DNA from: Persicaria tinctoria
Taxonomy: Eukaryota > Streptophyta > Magnoliopsida > Caryophyllales > Polygonaceae
Assembly: GCA_037127255.1 (NCBI GenBank)
Contig: JBANSL010000002.1
Location: 42,296,392-42,360,391, forward strand
DNA length: 64,000 bases
Reading direction: 5' to 3'
Positions within the stretch are counted from its first letter, which is position 1. Each line of letters starts with the position of its first letter. A program made the position numbers and the translations under genes. Below are positions 43,116-54,209 of this stretch, one piece after another. The notes below the pieces were generated by a model, which ran no database searches, had not been told where the DNA came from, and was given only the letters and a program-made list of their open reading frames with translations.

Positions 43116-46100
43116 ATGGCTGTTGACGGAGAAGACACCAAGATGGACACCAAGGTGGGCACCAAGGTCGAACCTAGCGATCCTTATTACATCCATCCTA
43201 GTGACCATCCCGGCACGTTTTTGGTGACTCCACCGTTTGATGGACGCCGATATGGAGAATGGCGATGTTATGTTAAGATCGCACTCGAGGCGAAGAACAA
43301 AATCGGATGGCTCACCGATGAGATGGTTATTTCCTGGATGATTAACAGCTTGAGCCCTGAGATCCTTCGAAGTGTCATTTACACATACACTGCGCAGAGA
43401 ATCTGGCTGCAGCTCGAGTCTAGGTTTGGACAAATAGGAGCGACTCAACTTTATTCGATCCAGAAGGATATCAGTTGCACTGGACAAGGTACAAGCACGT
43501 TTCCTGATTATTTCACAAAAATGAAATCGTTGTGGGATGAGCTCGAAAGTTTTAGGCCTATGCCTATTTGTACTCGTGGTGCGGCAAAAGACTTCCAAAA
43601 AATTGAAGACGATCAACGAGTCGTCCAGTTGTTAATGGGATTGAACGACTCGTATACTGCTGCTCGTGGCTCCATCTTGATGATGGAACCCTTTCCGAAC
43701 GTCGATCGCACTTATTCTCTACTCAAACAGGAAGAAAATCAGCGTGAGGTGAAATCTGGTTTGCCTTCATCCGTGATAGATGGAGTTGCTATGTTTGCTA
43801 AGGATCAGATTAAGTCTAGAGCCTCTTCTGGTTCAGAGAAGAAATCAAACTCCGATAGGAGGCCGCCCTTGTTCTGTACAAATGGCAAGAAAACGAATCA
43901 TAATGTTGATCGTTGCTTCTTTATCATCGGATTTCCCCCTGGGTATGCCGATAACAAAGGAAAGGGAAAGAAACAAGATACTGAGAAGAAGTTTGCTGGG
44001 ACCGCACATACAGGCGCTTCGGAATTCTTTGCAGAGCAGTTGGCACAGATTATGAATTTGCTGCAATCAGCTAATTTGCAGGCTTCTCCAAAGCAACCTT
44101 CTGAGTCCGACTTTGCCGGTTTTTCAGGTACTACTCTGTCCGAACAGGTGCTCAATAGAGTGAGTTGGATTATTGGCAGTGGTGCGAGTGGCCACATGTG
44201 CAATGACTTGGCACTTTTTCGACACACATATGCCTTGTCCAAGCCTTTTGTGGTGACTCTACCCACTGGTCAAGAAACAACTGTGACGACAGCTGGGTCA
44301 GTGGAAGTTATGCCCGGATTAGTATTGCATAATGTGTTGTTGTTGTCACAATTCAAGTGCAATCTCCTCTCCGTTGGCCGTATTGTTCGAGATCTTGGTT
44401 GTTTCGTTTTATTCACGCCAACAGGTTGTTACTTGCAGGCACCTCATATGAAACAGCCTTTGAAGATTGGTGAGCTTGTGAGAGACTTATTTGTGCTCAA
44501 ACAACAATCAGGAGGTTCTGCACAATCGGCCATTGCAGCTGTTGCAAAGAATAATGCTGGCGGTGTGGTTAGTGCTCATCTTTGGCATAAGAGATTGGGT
44601 CACTTGCCACATTACAGACTCAAAACATTTCCATTTATTGTTCCCAATAATCCTCCTAACTTTGCTTTGGATTCGTGTGATGTCTGTGCACGGGCTAGAC
44701 AAGGACGGATTCCTTTTCCTTTGAGTTCCATTAAGACTAAGGTTGTGTTTGATTTGTTACATATTGATGTTTGGGGACCTATGATGGATTTAAGTACTTC
44801 TTGATTGTGATTGGTGATTTCTCTCGACATACATGGATTTATCTGTTGCCAACGAAGGGAGTCTCTTTTCTGGTTGTCAGACAGTTTATAGCTATGGCTG
44901 AGAGGTTCTTTGCGAGAAAAGTAAAGGCTATCAGAAGCGATAATGCCTTAGAGTTGGGTTCTAGTTCACAGAATGCTCGGTGCCTTGCCGATCTTGGTGT
45001 GCAACACCAAACTTCTTGTGTGGCGACTCCTCAGCAAAACGGTGTTGTTGAGCGGAAGCACCGACATTTGCTTGAGGTTTCTAGGGCCTTGATGTTTGAG
45101 TCATGGTTGCCCATCCGATTTTGGGGTGAGAGCGTTCTCACCGCTGCTCACATTATCAATCGACTCCCGAGCAAACTGCTCAAGTCTAAAACCCCTTATG
45201 AATTACTTCATTCTCAGCCACCTTCATATGATCACTTTAGGGTGTTCGGGAGCCTTTGTTTTGCTTCCACATTACAGCATAATCGGGATAAATTTGCTGA
45301 TCGTGCTGTTGCTTGTGTCATGATCGGGTATCCTATGGGTAAGAAGGCTTATAAACTTTGGAACATTTCCAAAAATCAGGTCTTATTTTCTAGGGATGTT
45401 GTTTTTCATGAGTCCTTCTTCCCCTTCAAAGCTACTTCTGAGCCTGCTACTTATAGCATACAACCTTTACCTCCTACTACTTCTGCTCAGTACGGAGATG
45501 ATGATATTCCTGATGTTCATGATGAGTCTCGGCATGATGGGGCTGCTGATGCTCCTGCTGTCTCTGTTTCATTACCGCTAGGGATTAATAGGGATCAGCC
45601 TGCTGAGATTGCAGTCAGACGTTCAACAAGAGAGTCTCGCCCCCCTGCCTATTTGTCCGATTATGTGTGTTCCATGGCATGTAACACACCCTTTTCCTGC
45701 TGTCATACTTTGACCTCAACTCTGTCCTTTCCTTCTTCTTCAGTTCCTTCTGAGTCTAAGCCTGATCACGAGCCCTTCACTTACACCGAGGCTTGTCAAT
45801 TCTTGGTGTGGCAGAAGGCAATGGAGGATGAGTTTCATGCTTTGGACAGCAATGGCACTTGGGATATTACGCCTTTACCACCGGGCAAACGTGTCGTTGG
45901 GTGCAGGTGGGTTTACAAAGTCAAGCGTCGTGCAGATGGTTCAATCGAGCGCTATAAAGCTCGCCTTGTGGTCAAGGGATTCACACAACAGGAAGGGATT
46001 GATTATAACGAGACCTTTTCCCCGGTGATCAAAATGACAACAGTCTGGGCACTTGTCTGTGTCGCTTTGTCTAAGGGCTGGTCTCTGTTCCAGTTAGACG

Positions 46101-49100
46101 TAAATAATGCTTTTCTCCATGGAACTCTTGATGAAGAGGTATTCATGAAACTCCCTCCGGGCCTTGTGGTCTCTGATGCTTCATCAGTTTGTCATCTTCG
46201 GAGGTCGCTCTACGGGCTGAAACAGACCTCGCGGCAATGGTATGCTCGGCTTTCTGAAGCATTATTGGGGCGTGGTTATCACCAGTCCTTCAACGACGAC
46301 TCTTTGTTCTCTCGAGCTCAGGGAGATCGTGTTGTGTTCGTCGCCGTATACGTCGATGATATCTTGGTTACCGGAGATGACCTTGATGAGATTCGTGCCC
46401 TTAAATCCTCCCTGGATGCAGAGTTTAAGATCAAAGATTTGGGGCTCCTTCATTATTTTCTGGGTTTGGAATTCATTCCTGTTGCTGATGGTTTGGTCCT
46501 TAGCCAGAGGAAATTTATTGATGAGATCTTTCGAGACTTCCCTTGTGAAGGCCCTGCAGCTGCTAGTCCTTTGGCTCTGCAATTGAAGCTCTCCCCTAAT
46601 GATGGTGACTTACTGTCTGATCCAACTTCCTATCGTCGATTAATTGGGAAGCTGAATTTTCTTGTGCACTCTCGACCGGATTCGGCCTTCAGTGTTCAAT
46701 TTTTAAGCCAATTCATGCAGAGCCCTCGATCTTCCCATCTATCTGCTGCTCTTCATGTTCTTCGCTACTTGAATGGCACAATTCACAAAGGCTTAATGCT
46801 CTCTCGACAGTCTAGTTTGAAGCTTCAGGCGTACTGTGACGCAGACTGGGCCAGTTGCCCCTTTTCTCGAAGGTTTGTCAGCGGGTATGTGGTTATATTG
46901 GGCTCCAATTTGATGTCATGGAAATCGAAGAAGCAGCAAACCGTCTCTCTGTCCTCGGCGGAGGCCGAATATCGCTCCTTAAGGCGTGTGTGCACAGAAT
47001 TGGCTTGGCTTAGTCGTTTGCTGAGCGAATTGCGTGTTTCTGATGTTGTTCCAGTACCAGTTAAGTGCGATAATCTGGTTGCCATATACATTGCTCGCAA
47101 CCCCGTCTTTCACGAGCGAACCAAGCATATTGAGTTGGATTGTCATTTCGCTCGTGAAAAGCTTCTTGAAGGTTTGATTTCATTGTCTCATGTCCCCACT
47201 CGCGAGTGTTGTGAGCTGAATCTGCCATGTTTTACAGTAACTTTTATATCGATTTCTGTATACATTGCATTCATTTGGGCTAAGATAGTACAGAATCTAT
47301 GTAGTTTATGTTTATTTGCCAAATTATGGAATCTACACCAGTTTCTGTTTAAATCGCAGAAATCGAGGCGTTTTACAGCAATTCTACAGAAGGTCGGAAA
47401 AGCCCGGAAAACCACTACAGAAGTCCAAGGTCAAAGCAGCGGAACAAGTCTACGAGCCAAGGCTACTCGACCTCGAGTAGGCCTACTCGACCTCGACAAG
47501 CCATGTCCGAGCAACCTTGTCGACAGAGCCTGATCGAGAGAGCCAGACCCCCCAGCTCCGGGACTCTACTCGATCTCGACGAAGGCCTGGTCGAGATCGA
47601 CGAAGCCCAAAGTCATGCCCGGAGTCGATGAGGAGAGCTGCCCGAGAAGCCGAGGACTAAGCCGAGGACGACCAGGAGCACTCGCTGCCAGCGACTCGAC
47701 TCGCTGCAGCGGACCGTTCGCTGCCCCGGAAGAGGCAACTCGCTGCCAGCGGATGAAGCAACTCGCGGGAGCGGAAAGGAAGAGGCACAACCCAACTTGA
47801 CCTCGAGGAGCCTTTGTCGAGGTCGACAAGATCCTGACGCCAGATCCGGAGCCCATCGAGGAGAGTCACTCGAGAAGACCTAGTCGGCAAGCCACCTTAC
47901 TCGAAGTCGACTAGGGCTTGTCGAGATCGACGAGCACCTGAGCCTCAGTCCGAGCACATCGAGCACACCAACCCGAGGAAGCCCAGTCGACGAGCCATCC
48001 TTGTCGAGGTCGACGAGTCGTGGTCGATCTCAAGTAGAGCCGCGTTCCAGAAGCTTCTCGACTTGGCTTGTCCGACTAGAATTGGCTTTCCTTGGGCGCG
48101 AAGGCGGAAGATTCTATCCAAATCCATCGAAGATCTATCCGATTTCATCAAGTTCTATCCAATGAGACAAGATCTATCAACAACATGAAGACCTACCATA
48201 ATTAGTTTTATCTTTCCTTTTAGATTTATTTCCATAAAACAATTTATTTATCCTTTCAAGTTTTAGATATAATTTTAGATAGAGATAGATATCTTCTTTC
48301 CTAGAATAGCTAGGGAATGAAGGCTATAAATAAAGCCTAGGGGGCTCAGTTTTAATCATCATTCAATTCTAGATTCAATTCATCACACAATTAGTTAGTT
48401 CCACAGAGAAGTTTAGGAGTTCAGAGGTTTTTAGGGTTTTGGCTTTCTGCGAAAGTTGATTGCCAGGATTGTAAAAGGCTTTTGAATATAGTTTTCTCCA
48501 AGTTTCTTCTTTTACATCAATGTCTGCGATTGCGATGAGGCGTGAGTAGTCCACCCACTTCTGGGGCTGGGGTGAGCCCGACGGTGGCCATGTGAGGCGA
48601 TGCGATAAAGGTCAGATCTTTTTGTGCGATTCATCTTCTATCCCTATGAGCATGATTCTTTTGCGAGAGTTGAAGGTGATCCTTGTTTGTGTTATTGAAG
48701 CGAAAGTGATCTTAATGCAACTTGGATTAATTATGTGAAAAAGGGTTAGTAACAATTAGGGTTTATGCGAAAGCCTCTATATGCCTATTTGTTAATGACG
48801 AAAGTTCTTTGATGGAAAGCATGATCTTTTATGCCTTTATGTGTTACTTTGCATGGTTATCGTTGTGGTGTTGAAACCCTGACCTTGGAGGTCTTTTAAT
48901 ATATTGAAGTTTATTTCTGTCGAATTTCTAAATTCTGTCGAAAATCTGCAAGTTTGTGTTTTCTGTTTCTTATCGATCTAGACGAAGCTTTGTCGACCTC
49001 GACGAGTGTCTTGTCGAGGTCGAGGAGGGGTTGTCTTAGTCGAGTTGGGATTCTTCTGTTTTTGTCGATTTTAAAGTTTCGGTCTTTACTTTCTTTGTCG

Positions 49101-49639
49101 AGATCGAGTAGCTTGCTTGTCGAGTCGATTTCCTTTGTTTTCTGTTTTCTGTTTTCATTACCTTTTTTGTCGACCTAGAGGACAGTTACTCGACTTCGAC
49201 TAGCTTCTGTGTCCTCAAGTTACTTTCTGCTTTGCTTCTGTTTTGCTTTGTTCTTTGCTTTACTTTCTGTCTTTAGTTTCTTTGCTTTTGTTTTAGTTGC
49301 CCTTGCCGGGTTATTTGTCTCTTTCTTTCTGTTTCTGCGATTTTGTCTGTTCTGCTCTGCTTCTGTGAGAATTTACAGCTACCTAAGAACTGCTGACGTG
49401 CTTCCTCGTGGATTCGATCCTGACTTTTCTCTTACTACAACGGGAGGAAGTCTTGTATTTATTTGCTGAGACAGGGAAGTCAGTCTGATTTTAATTTATA
49501 TTTATTTCAATACTTGATTTACTCCTGCAACAACAGCGAGCAATTAGCTGATTTTCTGACCAAGAGCATACCCGGAGTTCATCTGAAGAAGGTTCTTCGC
49601 AAGCTCGGGATAGTCGATCATCGCCTACCTCGAGCTTGA
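43116..49639 (+). pseudogene. Copia gag-pol of element E (frameshifted, interrupted)
   Basis: The first ORF (43116-44804) has gag, a zinc knuckle whose second Cys is replaced (CTNGKKTNHNVDRC), a protease with GSG instead of DSG (residue 354), and the integrase finger ending at HIDVWGP. A deletion at about 44780 shifts the frame. The second ORF (from 44771) carries the rest of integrase (RSDNALE, QNGVVERK), RT with YVDD (about 527-530) and RNase H. At 47207 the solo Gypsy LTR interrupts the frame; the true C-terminus (QLADFLTK to the stop) resumes at 49541-49639. The ORF end at 47533 is chimeric. Not functional. Confidence 0.92.
47207..49535 (+). mobile_element. Solo Gypsy-A-type LTR (2329 bp)
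   Basis: TGTTGTGAGC...CAACAACA with a perfect duplication GCGAG at 47202-47206 and 49536-49540. Removing it restores the Copia RNase H frame. It shows the undisrupted layout of this LTR family, including TCGA-rich zones (47464-48070 and 48975-49205) and a TATA box (GGCTATAAATAAAG, about 48320-48335). It was produced by recombination between the two LTRs of a full element. Confidence 0.97.
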
Positions 49640-49646
49640 GGGGGGA

Positions 49647-49743
49647 TGTTATCATATAATAGATTTGGGTCTTGGTTTGATTTGGGCTAAGCCCATGTTG
49701 TTTGCATATAAATACATGTATTGCTGAGGCTAAACATAATAAT
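49647..49743 (+). repeat. Truncated first 97 bp of the Copia E 3' LTR
   Basis: Matches the 5' LTR up to CATAATAAT, then switches to element F sequence with a 2-base overlap. It shares variants with the full copy at 56677 rather than with the 5' LTR. Confidence 0.9.
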
Positions 49744-49940
49744 CCTTGACGATGGTAGCTTGGTCAATGAACCTGGAGGAGAATATGACACCGTTGATGG
49801 ATCTTGGAGGGATGAACATGTGATCCTAGCGTTGACAAGGCAACCTTGGAAGTTCTTACCTTGGACGACATCATATTTCCGGAAGAAGAAGACATCAAAG
49901 TCTTATAACTTGATCAACCGACATCTGCTCGCTATTTTGT

Positions 49941-50913
49941 CTCTATAGCCACACCGATCCCTACAACACATGTTGTTAGACCCAAGTCCGGTGTTGTTTA
50001 CAAGGACTGCCCACCTAGCCCCAAACTGGAGGTCATCGAACCTCTCGTAAAGAAGGAGGAACTAGAGATCACACCGCACCTTGCTGGAGAGTTAAATGAA
50101 TCTACAAGGAAGAGGAAGATGGACACTTATTCCCCCATAGGGCGACAATTCTTACCTGAGGTCGACGATTCTTGCGACAAACGAGATGTTATACAAGGGA
50201 GTCGAGTTTGTGTACTTAGTATGCTTCCTAGTGATTTATTTTTGTTGTCCTCATCTTATATGGTTAATTTGGTTGCTAGGGAATACTGCATGCGAGACAA
50301 GGAAAATGCTTGGAAGGTTGTAGAGCCACTGAAGTTAGTTTTAGGGCCTTCAAAGGACCCTGGGAATCAACTAGTCACTCGTTTGCAGGATGTTAGCCGA
50401 GTTACCCAGCGGAGTGGTGTTTCTTACTCTTTTAGTGATGTTTTGATTTCTCAAGTGTTATTTGGTCCTTCTTCTATGAGTTTTCTTGGGATTCGTGCAG
50501 GTACATGTTTGCTAGGCGACCCACCGGATTCGAGGTCGAATCCTTTTAAAAGGAGGGAGAATGATGTGATCCTCGACGATGGTAGCTTGGTCAATGAACC
50601 TGGAGGAGAATATGACACCGTTGATGGATCTTGGAGGGATGAACATGTGATCCTAGCGTTGACAAGGCAACCTTGGAAGTTCTTACCTTGGACGACATCA
50701 TATTTCCGGAAGAAGAAGACATCAAAGTCTTATAACTTGATCAACCGACATCTGCTCGCTATTTTGGCTCTAACTGGAGTTGTGTTTGTCCGACGAAGAC
50801 GCAAGAGGACTCGTTGGAAAGCTGATTTCGAGGGCTATGACATTGTTGAAGACGTCCCCCACCAATTCTACTCCGAAGATGGTCCTAAATCTCGTTCTTT
50901 GCAGCAGCTCTAA
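49941..50913 (+). pseudogene. C-terminal part of the element F ORF (upstream tandem copy)
   Basis: Nearly identical to 54893-55868. The in-frame Met at 50119 gives 264 residues, but the gag domain is missing because the sequence was joined at TTTTG to an LTR fragment. The end, from DDGSLVNEPGG on, lies in the LTR. Confidence 0.85.
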
Positions 50914-51650
50914 GCTGGACGAAATTTGAAGCTTTTTCTTTATCCCACATCAATTACAAACATATGGAGATGCCAATAAACTCCTATATATGTGTAAACT
51001 CTTTTTCATTTGAAGTCAAGTTGAATTTTGAGAAAAAGTGAGCCTTTTAGCTTCCTGTGATTCGGGTTAAGAATCTCGTTCTTAGGTGAGAGGTCGGGAA
51101 CAAAACCTTCGGTGAGAGGCTGAAGGAGATTCCTTAGTGAGAGACGACGGAATCAAAGGGTTGGAAACACTCGGAGTGCGAGGCCGAGAGTGTGGAAGAT
51201 CGAGTGTTGGAGAGAGCTCGGAGTGCGAGGCCGAGAGCGATCTTGCATCACATATCCCTCAACCCCATACCCCTTCTTTACCACCATTCTAAGGCCTTCC
51301 ACAGCCCCATTATCACCTTCAATCCTACCCAAAACGTCACTCCCAAAACAGCCCTCAATACCTCTCAAACGAACCCAATTTCGGAATCGTCTCTGCACAG
51401 GTGACGTCTCGGTAAAACTCGATTTCCCGCTTCGTCTGAGATCCGATTGACGAGACCTGCCCCAATCCGCGACCACGACTTCAAGATCTACAAAACTAGT
51501 ACTCGCACGTTTCCAGAAGCCCAGCCAATCGACAGGAAATCGGCATTCTTTGCCGACTGATCTGCTGCTCCAGAAACTGCCCAAACTTCCCGATCTCTCG
51601 GAACTCTCGTCGCCGGTCCTTTTGCTCAAGCCCGGGTCCGAGCACGTCAA
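50562..51650 (+). repeat. Central LTR of element F (1089 bp)
   Basis: Follows AAAAGGAGGGAGAA and starts TGATGTGATCC; ends GAGCACGTCA before the PBS. Contains GTGAGAG/GGCCGAGAG-rich sequence at 51080-51240. Confidence 0.8.
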
Positions 51651-51651
51651 G

Positions 51652-51665
51652 TTGTATCAGAGCAA
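51652..51665 (+). other. PBS-like site of element F
   Basis: GTTGTATCAGAGCA just inside the LTR end, close to the tRNA-Met type TGGTATCAGAGC. Confidence 0.7.
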
Positions 51666-52134
51666 CGACAAGGGTTCCTCAAGCTTTCGGGGTACGAATT
51701 ACTATCTCTTCACTTAATCCTTAGTTTTTGCAAAACTTGTTTGATTAGGCCCGAGAGATTGCAATTTGTTCATCCATTTCTACCATCATACACCATGAAA
51801 ACTAGCCCTCTCTATCTATCCATCGTTCTATAGGTTGAATGTGTTCTTGTGCTTGCTGTTGCGAACATCGAGCTATCTCTGCTAAACGACATTATTGTTT
51901 GCTGCTCTAGCTTCTTGCGGCAACCGTTGAAATGCCCTTTGTTGTTGAACTCCCCAAATATTGAAGATTGCCAAACTCCTTATCTTTTATTTTACAGCAG
52001 TACTCTTTAATTTAAAGCAGAGGAACATTTCAAATTGTAACCGTAGCTATTCAAAAAAAAAAAAAAAACAGCTTGTTTAAAAAAAAAAAAATTGTATAAG
52101 CAAGCAGGTGAACATTCAAACCCCATTTCCCTCC

Positions 52135-53507
52135 ATCAAAGAGAGAGAAGGCCTCTGCCTTCTCTCTAGAACTTGTCTAGAGTTTTAAGCCCAAATCTTC
52201 TAGGTAATCCCTAATCTACCAACATCTGTGTAATCCTTCCCAAATCAATCTAGTTCTTGGCCAAAATCTCATCTCCTAAATTTTTTCGGATCCTCTTTCT
52301 CCTAATCGACCTCTCCTTGTGTTTTCGGGACTGGTTTTGTTAACTCTCGGCGATTTGGGTCCTTGTTCTCACGGGGCTGGGCTCGCTCTCCGGCCGGCGG
52401 TTGGCTGCTCAACCTCCTGGGTGGCGATCGACGGTTGTGGCGTCATCCCCTCCGTCGCCCCTTTGCCTCGCCATCCCTCTACCTTTCAAATTGATTTGGG
52501 GCTTTTTAATTTCCAAACCCTTGTCCCCAATTCTTCTACCCCGGGCCCTCGATTGGCCTTGATTCTTGTTGCTTTTGTGTCTCCGACCTTTGTTCTTGCA
52601 CTGCGCCTTTGCAGTCAAGTTCGTTTGTGTTCTTCGATGTCTTTTTTGTATCCACTGTGTTCGACGGTTTTGTTCCTCTGTGTTCGCCGACTTCATGTGG
52701 CGTCTTCTTTCTGATGTCAGTCGTGCTCCCCTGGTCGTCGCCGGCGCTGGTGGCCGTTGGTGGTTGGGGTTGTGCCGGTCGGATGTTGTGTTGCTGTTCC
52801 TTCCTCCTGCCATGTTTGGGTCCTTTGATTTTTCTTTGGGCCCAAGGTGGCCCGTAGGGGGTTGGGTTGACCTTGAATGGGGGTGCTTTGGGCCCAAGGA
52901 TTGTCCTTGGGCCCGAATCAGCCCGAAGGAGAGAAAAGAAAAAAAAAGAAAAAAAAAATAAAAAATCACCCGAAAGGGTCTTGAGTATTATCACCCGAAA
53001 GGGATTGAGAAAATCCCGTAAGGGCTTGTCGATACTTCTGTAGGTGAAAGCTTGATGGCGTTTTGTTCGAGCAGTTTGCGGCTCTGCTTCTGATGTTTCT
53101 AGAAGATCTTCTGCTTGGTTGGGGGGCGTGGAGTCTGTAGTCGGGTCTGGCTGGAGTCGAGGTGGTGCGCTCAAGGCGACTCCGTAGTCGGGACAGAGTT
53201 CCTTGGAGTTTGTCTGCACTACCCACAGGAGTTAGAGTCCTGCTGTACTACTGGCCCGCGGTGCTGCTGTTCGGTGGTGCTTGGTTGCGTTCTTCGATGG
53301 CTTCCTCAGCTTTTCGGGTGTTTGGTCTTCTTGGAATTTCTGTAGTAGAGTTTATTACTGTTTGGTTCACTACGCTTGTTATTTGTAGTTATGTTTTTAG
53401 GTTGCTATGTTAGACGGTTCGCCGTCTGCCGACTTCGGTCGGCCTCTCGATGAGTCAGGCCTGTCTGACCTTCGAATTTTTACCTAATCAAAAAAAAAAA
53501 AAAAAAA
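52135..53507 (+). mobile_element. LINE-like insertion without RT (1373 bp)
   Basis: Flanked by a perfect 12-bp duplication CCATTTCCCTCC (52123-52134 and 53508-53519). It ends TTTTTACCTAATC plus a 17-base A-run, the form of plant L1 3' ends. The 5' end has a self-complementary GAGAGAGAAGGCC...TTCTCTC. Inside are GC-rich sequence and an A-rich run (52928-52966) but no RT or endonuclease. The long minus-strand ORFs (52409-53226) show no domain. It is probably an internally deleted, non-autonomous LINE. Confidence 0.85.
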
Positions 53508-53519
53508 CCATTTCCCTCC

Positions 53520-54209
53520 CAAACTTCCCACGTACATACTTTTTTTTTTGTCCTTTTTTTTTGTCCTTTATTTTCCTATATTGCAATTTCAATTTTTATT
53601 CGGGCTGGATCACTTGTTTTGTATTGTCTAAGGACCATAGCGGATTTTGGTAAATACTCGTCGAAAGGCCCTTGTTGAAGTGTTCGAAAGTTGCTCGTTA
53701 AGCTTATTTGTGCTTGCTATTGTGTGTGGTGTTCGTTGAGTGTTATTGATCATTCTGTCACGAGTGCTACTACTAGTTTGCTTTTGTTCGATGGTGGATT
53801 TCAGGTGGTTGGTTTATATTGTTGGTGCTAGTTCCCTGTAGCGATTATTCAGGTTCTTAAGTGTCGTGCCTCTGCACTGGAAAAAGGGGAGTTGAGAGTG
53901 TTGCCTATTGCAACAAGAAAAGGAGAGGTGAGAGCAACACTGAGTGGTGTTGGAAAAGGTGAGTGAGAGGAGAGTACCATCTAGAGTAAGGAGCGGAGAG
54001 CCAAACACCGAGGAGGTCTGTTGCTGCTAACTGCTATCATATCTGTTGTTTGCTCATTTTGCAGGTTCTCGAGTCTCTTTCTTTTCTGGAGTACATTATA
54101 GTGAGACAAACACTTTAAAGTTTAAACACACGAGCGGAGTGTGTGAGAGAGTGTGAGCGTCCACCAAAGTGAGAGGAGATTTACATTTTCTCTAACTTAA
54201 CTTGTTTGC
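53520..54209 (+). other. Remaining leader of element F
   Basis: Non-coding 5' leader between the LINE-like insertion and gag, with T-rich tracts near 53540-53570. No separate gene is seen. Confidence 0.6.

Noticed and set aside
44771..47533. 920-residue ORF as a complete pol protein
   Set aside because: Its last 109 codons come from the inserted Gypsy LTR; the true Copia C-terminus resumes at 49541.
51190..51450. ORFs at 51190-51450 and 56145-56446 as a duplicated gene
   Set aside because: They are the same part of the two element F LTRs.
51039..51650. Shorter LTR for element F starting TGAGCC after GAGAAAAAG
   Set aside because: The start at 50562 follows a better purine tract, matches the Gypsy B LTR start and the DSRSNPF context; both give equal lengths in the two copies.
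52409..53226. Long minus-strand ORFs (up to 227 residues) as a gene
   Set aside because: They lie wholly inside the LINE-like insert, read through A-rich low-complexity sequence and show no domain.
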